18,565 bases of DNA from Candidatus Raymondbacteria bacterium RIFOXYA2_FULL_49_16. Lineage in GTDB: Bacteria; Fibrobacterota; OXYB2-FULL-49-7; XYB2-FULL-49-35. The notes under the pieces were generated by a model, which saw only the letters and a program-made list of their open reading frames with translations, was not told where the DNA came from and ran no database searches. Shown in pieces: positions 14,268 through 18,565 of the stretch (the stretch's first letter is position 1; every line of letters starts with the position of its first letter). The stretch spans positions 570-19,134 of the forward strand of contig MFYT01000003.1 of the NCBI GenBank assembly GCA_001789205.1. Direction: 5' to 3'. The position numbers and the translations under genes are program-made.

Positions 14268-16415
14268 CTATTTTAAGCATATCATGCGTTGAACAAGAAT
14301 TCTTCCGTTAATCTTCGCTTTAATCATATATATGCCTACCGGCTGCGCATATGCGTTCCAACACACAGTTGACGGTGTAGAAGAAGGATTAAGAAAAGAA
14401 TAAACAAGTTTACCGGTAACAGTATATATGCATATTTTCTCAGAAACGCATTCTTCCTTATTTTTACTTAATTGTATATGCACACTAGAACTAAACGGGT
14501 TCGGCGACACGATAAGGTGGACATTATCCTCCTTCAACGGCCGGGCCGCCGCACGAGAGACCGGATCCAGGGGAATCATGACAAATCGCGATCCGCCAGT
14601 GTCCTGATCACCCGATTTTACCTGGAAACCCGGAAACGTGACAAGCCCGTATTCGTCAGCGGTAATAGTATCGATCTGATAGACCATAGCCGTGTCGTTA
14701 ACCGCCGTATTTCTTACGATGTATTCTTCCCCGGGAATTATCCTGAAATTCTGGAGCCGTCTGGGCGTTATATCAGCGGTATCATCGCCAATAGGATCCA
14801 TATAGTTGGACTTCCACGATGCCAGCACAATCTCGTACCTGTTGAGTTCGTCAATCTGCTCCTGCACGCCGCCTGCCTTATAATGGGGCGTGCTCCATAT
14901 AAAATGATTGTTCAACGGGAAATCAATCTCTTCCGGGACATCAGGAAAGGGAAGGTCCGCGTTGCTCGCCACATTGGAAAACGCGGGCAAGGAGTTGTTT
15001 TTCCTTATTGTGGTCAATTGCGGAAGCGCCGAGGCTATTACATCACACTCGCCGTGGCCGTACGCGCCCCGTACTCCCCCGTTGAATCCTCTCCTGCTTA
15101 TCTCCAGGTTGGTGAAATAATTCCGTCCCTGTGAAGGCCAGTCAACGGTCAAATCCTTTGCCCCAAAACCATAGGCGATCCATGGCATATCATCGCCGGG
15201 ACTCAACAGAAGTTTTTCTTCCTGATTAAACCAATTGTTGACAGTCATGCCTTTGAATTTTTCGTTCAGCAATTCGCTGCGCCATCCGGTAAAAGAGACT
15301 GTCATGGCTGTATCGTCATAGGCGCCCCATAACTTGCTGAAATAGCCGCGCTTATCATATACCCCCTCGTCATAATAGTCTGTGGCGCCGGAATAGGAAA
15401 ACGCATAAGCGAAGAAATCGGGATAATTGTACGCAAACTGCAAGGTACCGCCTGAACCATTGGAATTCCCCTTGAGGAAAACGCGATTAGTGTCGATTCG
15501 CGCTGAAAAATAAGCGTCCTTGAAAATAAGATACTTCAGGAAATTCATCACCCGTGCCTGTGTAAAATTCATTGTGGGACCCGTGTCAACGACATCACCC
15601 AAGCGGTAATTATACGTCTGGCTGAACCCAAACCAGTATGTGTTGTCGCCTTCGGGAATCACTTTAATATCGATATGCTTGTTTGCCATATTATCCGGTA
15701 TGGAATCTGTTATACCCCCAAGGTCCTGTGTGCCGCCATTCAGGCACAATTCAAGATTACAGCCTCCTAAAGTTGAATTATAACGTCTGTTTACTCCTAC
15801 CCAGTATGGAAAAGCGTATTCCTGGTACCGATAGGACAAATTAAATGTATCAACATCAATATACTGCAGATAGATGCGTGCGGTCTTATAGTTCGACTGC
15901 CAGATTAAAAGAGGAGCGGGATCCGCAACGGTTTCCGCAACAGGCCCTATGCTGTTGCCGCCATCCACGCTTTTATCCTCAATGCCGCCTATGACCGCGG
16001 TTACGGCATAGTAATAGGTTCCATTTATATGAGTGGTCAACACAATCATGTTTTTACCTTCCGGCAACTGCTCCGTATTGCCTGTCGCTGCCGGGTCTAG
16101 CGGTTCTGTTACGTTTCTAGAAAAGACACAGGGAGGCGTTAAATTCGAGAATGTGGAAATCTGCGAAAGATGGTCCAGTATGTCATTATGAGCGAATCCC
16201 TGCGCAACTTCAAACCTTTTATTCTCCAATGTCAGATCAGCGACTGTTATCGGGGACGTACTGCGATACATGATATACTTTTCACCGCTCGCCACTTCAT
16301 CCCAGGTAAGGAATACCTGCCCTGAGCGGAAAGATACAGCCAAATTCGAGGGTACGGCAGCGAAAACAGGCATTAGTATTGAAAGAAACAGGGGAATTAA
16401 ATAAAATAGCTTCAT
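14268..16415 (-). CDS. Secreted alpha/beta-hydrolase-fold esterase with Fn3 and C-terminal sorting domain
   Basis: A 715-residue protein. The ATG at 16415 is preferred over an ATG 30 bp upstream because AAGGA lies 7 nt before it and it begins a clean signal peptide (MKLFYLIPLFLSILMPVFA). Residues ~21-165 look like Fn3 (PSNLAVSFRSGQVFLTWDEV ... GTYYYAVTAV). The middle (~170-600) resembles a carbohydrate-esterase/polymer-depolymerase hydrolase: nucleophile elbow GNSNG (316-320, S318), then YPDFFAYAFSYSG, a candidate acid in GAKDLTVDW (D421 or D425) and a candidate His in YGHGE (H454). The last ~80 residues form the Ig-like tag (VSPNPFSSSVHIQL ... VGIYMIKAK) ending in Lys. It probably de-esterifies a plant or algal polymer outside the cell; the triad assignment and substrate are inferred. 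It is divergent from the PAS/AraC regulator. Confidence 0.65.
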   Translation of the reverse strand: MKLFYLIPLFLSILMPVFAAVPSNLAVSFRSGQVFLTWDEVASGEKYIMYRSTSPITVADLTLENKRFEVAQGFAHNDILDHLSQISTFSNLTPPCVFSRNVTEPLDPAATGNTEQLPEGKNMIVLTTHINGTYYYAVTAVIGGIEDKSVDGGNSIGPVAETVADPAPLLIWQSNYKTARIYLQYIDVDTFNLSYRYQEYAFPYWVGVNRRYNSTLGGCNLELCLNGGTQDLGGITDSIPDNMANKHIDIKVIPEGDNTYWFGFSQTYNYRLGDVVDTGPTMNFTQARVMNFLKYLIFKDAYFSARIDTNRVFLKGNSNGSGGTLQFAYNYPDFFAYAFSYSGATDYYDEGVYDKRGYFSKLWGAYDDTAMTVSFTGWRSELLNEKFKGMTVNNWFNQEEKLLLSPGDDMPWIAYGFGAKDLTVDWPSQGRNYFTNLEISRRGFNGGVRGAYGHGECDVIASALPQLTTIRKNNSLPAFSNVASNADLPFPDVPEEIDFPLNNHFIWSTPHYKAGGVQEQIDELNRYEIVLASWKSNYMDPIGDDTADITPRRLQNFRIIPGEEYIVRNTAVNDTAMVYQIDTITADEYGLVTFPGFQVKSGDQDTGGSRFVMIPLDPVSRAAARPLKEDNVHLIVSPNPFSSSVHIQLSKNKEECVSEKICIYTVTGKLVYSFLNPSSTPSTVCWNAYAQPVGIYMIKAKINGRILVQRMICLK

Positions 16416-16462
16416 GGCACCGTCCTTATTTATTATTTTACACAATATTTTGCTATATTATT

Positions 16463-16497
16463 ATAATAACAAATTATCATACCAAATACAATGTCAA
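16463..16497 (-). promoter_or_regulatory. Promoter of the esterase gene with a 13-bp repeated motif in the spacer
   Basis: On the minus strand, TTGTAT (16486-16491) is separated by exactly 17 bp from TATTAT (16463-16468); TTGACA (16492-16497) lies just upstream. The spacer ends with ATTATCATACCAA (plus strand 16473-16485), which recurs exactly at 18333-18345 beyond the regulator gene. It could be an operator for the divergent regulator. Confidence 0.4.
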
Positions 16498-16557
16498 TTA
16501 TTATATTAATTATTGTTAAAAATTATACTATGTCGACGCTTTAGAGTTCCTTGCTTA

Positions 16558-18270
16558 ATGAATGAAATAACTTTTAAAGACCTCTTTTCGAATCCAAATC
16601 TTGTTTTTCTCATAATAGACGAAAACGGGATAATACGCGATGTTTCACCCAATGCAAAAAAAATGATCGGATTTGATAAAACGTATTTCCACGGTAAGCG
16701 CTTGGAGCAGATTTTTTCCCAAAGATCATCATTCGAAAAGCAGATACTCACTATTGCATGTATTAAAGAACATGCGATATGCCCCGGTTACGTATATGTG
16801 GGTCTTCGAGGAAAAGGTACGCACAATGCCATAGAGGATGTTTTTGTCGACAAGATATTCCATTTTTCATATTTCAGTTGGGTAAATAAAAATAGCGCGA
16901 AATTCCTGCCCATATCTCTGGCGCCGCAACACGTAACACTGGAATCACCGATTGTTCAATGGCTGACAAGTCTTTATAGGCAGGTCCAGCAGCCGCTGGT
17001 GCTTCTGGATAACGATTTCAGGATATTTTTTTATAATTCCAGCTTTCTTTCTCTGCTGAATTACTACGATGATTCGAAAATCCTGGGTTTTCCCATCCTG
17101 GAATTTCTTGATGAAAGGCACAGAAATCCCAGCCCATTCGATTTTCTCAAAAAAATAAGGGACCCCGTTGGCGCTATTTCAAAGGACGTCAAACACCAAT
17201 GGAAGCCGATGGTCACGGTTCCCTTAAAAAACGGTTCAGCTAAAAAAGCGGTCAATCGTCTGTTTGTTAAAAACAAGCGATTGAAATTAAAATGCAGCAA
17301 TGGCGCCCTGAAAATCCGCGAAAACCAAGCCGATCCCGCAGAACCCAGCCGGCTTATTTTTTCAAAAGCCGTGAATTTTCCCAACCGGGACCTTAAAGTG
17401 GAAATATCCTTTATAGCGGAGAAGGGGATCGATGTGACAATAGCCCTTGGGCGTCCTGTTTCCGGAGGATTATACAGGTTTTTTGATCATGGATATCATA
17501 TTGACATAAAATTTCACAATCATTTGTTCTGTCAATTTTCAAGAAGGTCCTCGCCTCTTTTGAGAAGCGAGATCGAGCATATTACACCGGGAACAACGTG
17601 CGCAATAACGATAAAACGCATAGGCCCGGTAATTTCCATTGAAATGAATGGCAGGATTATTATGCATTACAAGGATCCCAGGCCGATCATCGGCGTATTC
17701 GCGTCCCATTTGTACCTCTATTGCTGGGGGCATGCGCTGGAGTTAAGGAAGTTTGCAATAAGTATAAAAACTTCCAAATATAATCGTGAAACAGAGGAAC
17801 ATGATAGATCAAAATTCATATCCTTTGCCACGGTTCCGGGAAAGCTCTTCAATTTTTATACTGAACAGATTTACTGCATAAACAGGGTGGCATTTGTTGT
17901 AGGCTTTAATGAATTACCGATACTATCGCGTAATCCTGGAAAAGACACGCTGCTGTCGCGTTTGGAAGAGGTCCGCAACCACATTGAAAGCAATTATTTC
18001 AGAAAAACTGATTTTAAGAAACTAGCCGGTATGTGTTGCATAAGTTATGTCCATTTCATAAATAAATTCAAGGAAGTGTATGGTTCGGCGCCCAAGTCTT
18101 TTCAAATAGAATGTAAATTGCGAGAAGCTGAAAAACTTTTAAAAAGTGGGAAATACCAGATAAAAGAAGTGGGGGAAATGATCGGGTTCGAGGATGTGGT
18201 CAATTTCCATCATTTTATTAAAAAACATCGGCATACGACCCCAGGCTACATGCGAGAAAAGCCTGTCTGA
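16558..18270 (+). CDS. AraC-family regulator with two PAS-like domains and a concanavalin-like beta domain
   Basis: A 570-residue cytoplasmic protein without signal peptide or membrane segment. The ATG at 16558 is preferred over the TTG at 16513 because the PAS domain begins directly after it; no Shine-Dalgarno site is present. Order: PAS-like 1 (~5-115, LVFLIIDENGIIRDVSPNAK); PAS-like 2 (~143-240, PLVLLDNDFRIFFYNSSFL); a beta-rich region (~242-404) resembling ConA-like/DUF1080-type sandwiches (DLKVEISFIAEKGIDVTIAL, HGYHIDIKFHNHLFCQFSRR, ITIKRIGPVISIEMNGRIIM); and the AraC double HTH (~465-568, HIESNYFRKTDFKKLAGMCC ... GEMIGFEDVVNFHHFIKKH, TPGYM). It probably controls the divergent esterase. 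The beta domain might bind a carbohydrate or other ligand; this is inferred from fold-like pattern only. The AraC call is strong, the PAS calls good and the beta domain moderate. Confidence 0.75.
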   Translation: MNEITFKDLFSNPNLVFLIIDENGIIRDVSPNAKKMIGFDKTYFHGKRLEQIFSQRSSFEKQILTIACIKEHAICPGYVYVGLRGKGTHNAIEDVFVDKIFHFSYFSWVNKNSAKFLPISLAPQHVTLESPIVQWLTSLYRQVQQPLVLLDNDFRIFFYNSSFLSLLNYYDDSKILGFPILEFLDERHRNPSPFDFLKKIRDPVGAISKDVKHQWKPMVTVPLKNGSAKKAVNRLFVKNKRLKLKCSNGALKIRENQADPAEPSRLIFSKAVNFPNRDLKVEISFIAEKGIDVTIALGRPVSGGLYRFFDHGYHIDIKFHNHLFCQFSRRSSPLLRSEIEHITPGTTCAITIKRIGPVISIEMNGRIIMHYKDPRPIIGVFASHLYLYCWGHALELRKFAISIKTSKYNRETEEHDRSKFISFATVPGKLFNFYTEQIYCINRVAFVVGFNELPILSRNPGKDTLLSRLEEVRNHIESNYFRKTDFKKLAGMCCISYVHFINKFKEVYGSAPKSFQIECKLREAEKLLKSGKYQIKEVGEMIGFEDVVNFHHFIKKHRHTTPGYMREKPV

Positions 18271-18332
18271 GACCCTTTTAAAATTTATTATTCAGTACTA
18301 ACCGATTTTTAAACTTATTTAGACTTATATAG

Positions 18333-18345
18333 ATTATCATACCAA
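18333..18345. repeat. Second copy of the 13-bp motif flanking the PAS/AraC gene
   Basis: ATTATCATACCAA is an exact copy of 16473-16485, so the regulator gene is bracketed by the motif in direct orientation. With such AT-rich DNA one chance match in a window this size is possible. Confidence 0.3.
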
Positions 18346-18381
18346 TAATTCACCGGATACCGCGATCGATTCGATCAGTTT

Positions 18382-18498
18382 TCAATTCCTGTATTCCCTC
18401 GGCGACATGCCCATTTTTTTCTTGAAAAGCCTGTTGAAACTCGAGAGCGTTGAAAATCCGCACTCAAACGCCGCGCTAGTGCCACGACCACTTAATTT
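18382..18498 (-). pseudogene. Truncated C-terminal tail of an AraC-family regulator
   Basis: On the minus strand the frame ending at the TGA at 18382-18384 encodes AAFECGFSTLSSFNRLFKKK followed by MGMSPREYRN, the unmistakable last helix-turn-helix and PREYR ending of AraC/XylS proteins. The coding similarity stops abruptly near 18478 and an in-frame TAA (18499-18501) closes the frame upstream. Beyond the break the DNA is AT-rich with no AraC-like sequence up to the window edge. The gene has therefore lost its N-terminal part, by deletion or by insertion of an element whose body would lie to the right. It differs from the tail of the intact AraC regulator next door. Confidence 0.7.
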
Positions 18499-18565
18499 TT
18501 ACACTTTTTGTATTTAAATTTTTCTCGCGCTTTTTTTCGTGTAAAGCGCCAGTTGATCAATATTT

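Larger units (their letters stand above)
18271..18565. other. AT-rich right flank without an intact gene
   Basis: After the PAS/AraC stop I see no T-tracted terminator hairpin. The stretch holds the 13-bp repeat, a 13-bp palindrome GATCGA-T-TCGATC (18364-18376), the AraC remnant and, from about 18480, a possible junction with unknown DNA. The end of a transposable element at the junction is possible but cannot be recognised from 85 bp. Confidence 0.4.

Noticed and set aside
1-18565. CRISPR arrays, tRNA or rRNA genes
   Set aside because: No regularly spaced direct repeats and no cloverleaf or rRNA-like segments were seen anywhere in the window.
18480-18565. Terminal inverted repeat of an IS66-like or other insertion sequence (GTAAAGCGCCAG-like string)
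   Set aside because: The resemblance is short and imperfect, and no transposase or matching second end lies in the window.

Overview
The window reads as a piece of a Gram-negative chromosome from the FCB superphylum, most plausibly Fibrobacterota/Chitinispirillia-like. This is an inference, with no marker gene to prove it. It rests on three secreted proteins that each end in an Ig-like C-terminal domain with an SPNPF-type motif and a basic last residue (as in type IX secretion substrates), a lipoprotein polysaccharide lyase, and several regulators whose starts lack a clear Shine-Dalgarno site. Base composition is mixed: AT-rich around the secreted-enzyme/regulator pairs, GC-richer in the ribonucleotide reductase gene and in a short orphan ORF near the left end.

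Layout. Left edge (1-448, minus): a toxin-antitoxin-like pair, a DUF4258 protein overlapping a partial ribbon-helix-helix-like antitoxin, with a 19-bp palindrome on the first start codon. 498-1001 (plus): a GC-rich, unrecognised, probably truncated ORF. 1011-1166 (minus): a possible 51-aa membrane or secreted peptide directly after the next gene's stop. 1169-3205 (minus): a secreted GH84/GH20-like glycosidase, divergent from a GntR-HTH/LacI-type regulator (3316-4389), which is followed by a heparinase-like polysaccharide lyase lipoprotein (4462-5271). 5281-5430 is a block of GC-rich inverted repeats. 5478-8337 is a housekeeping pair, uup (ABC-F ATPase) and a cation diffusion facilitator. 8538-11357 is the B12-dependent class II ribonucleotide reductase nrdJ, with an A-tract-boosted promoter and a palindrome/NrdR-like site in its leader. 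11375-12916 (minus): a secreted calcineurin-like phosphoesterase, divergent from a second GntR/LacI-type regulator (13070-14119). 14141-14226: two intergenic inverted repeats. 14268-16415 (minus): a secreted alpha/beta-hydrolase-fold esterase, divergent from an unusual regulator (16558-18270) built as PAS - PAS - concanavalin-like beta domain - AraC HTH. 18382-18498 (minus): the truncated tail of another AraC regulator.

The main theme is three successive head-to-head units, each a secreted, C-terminally tagged enzyme on the minus strand facing a dedicated regulator on the plus strand. Two of the regulators are diverged paralogs of each other. This looks like dispersed, substrate-responsive control of extracellular polymer breakdown (glycosidase, lyase, esterase, phosphoesterase). 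The most novel candidate is the third regulator, in which a sugar-binding-type beta-sandwich appears to sit inside a cytoplasmic AraC-family transcription factor.
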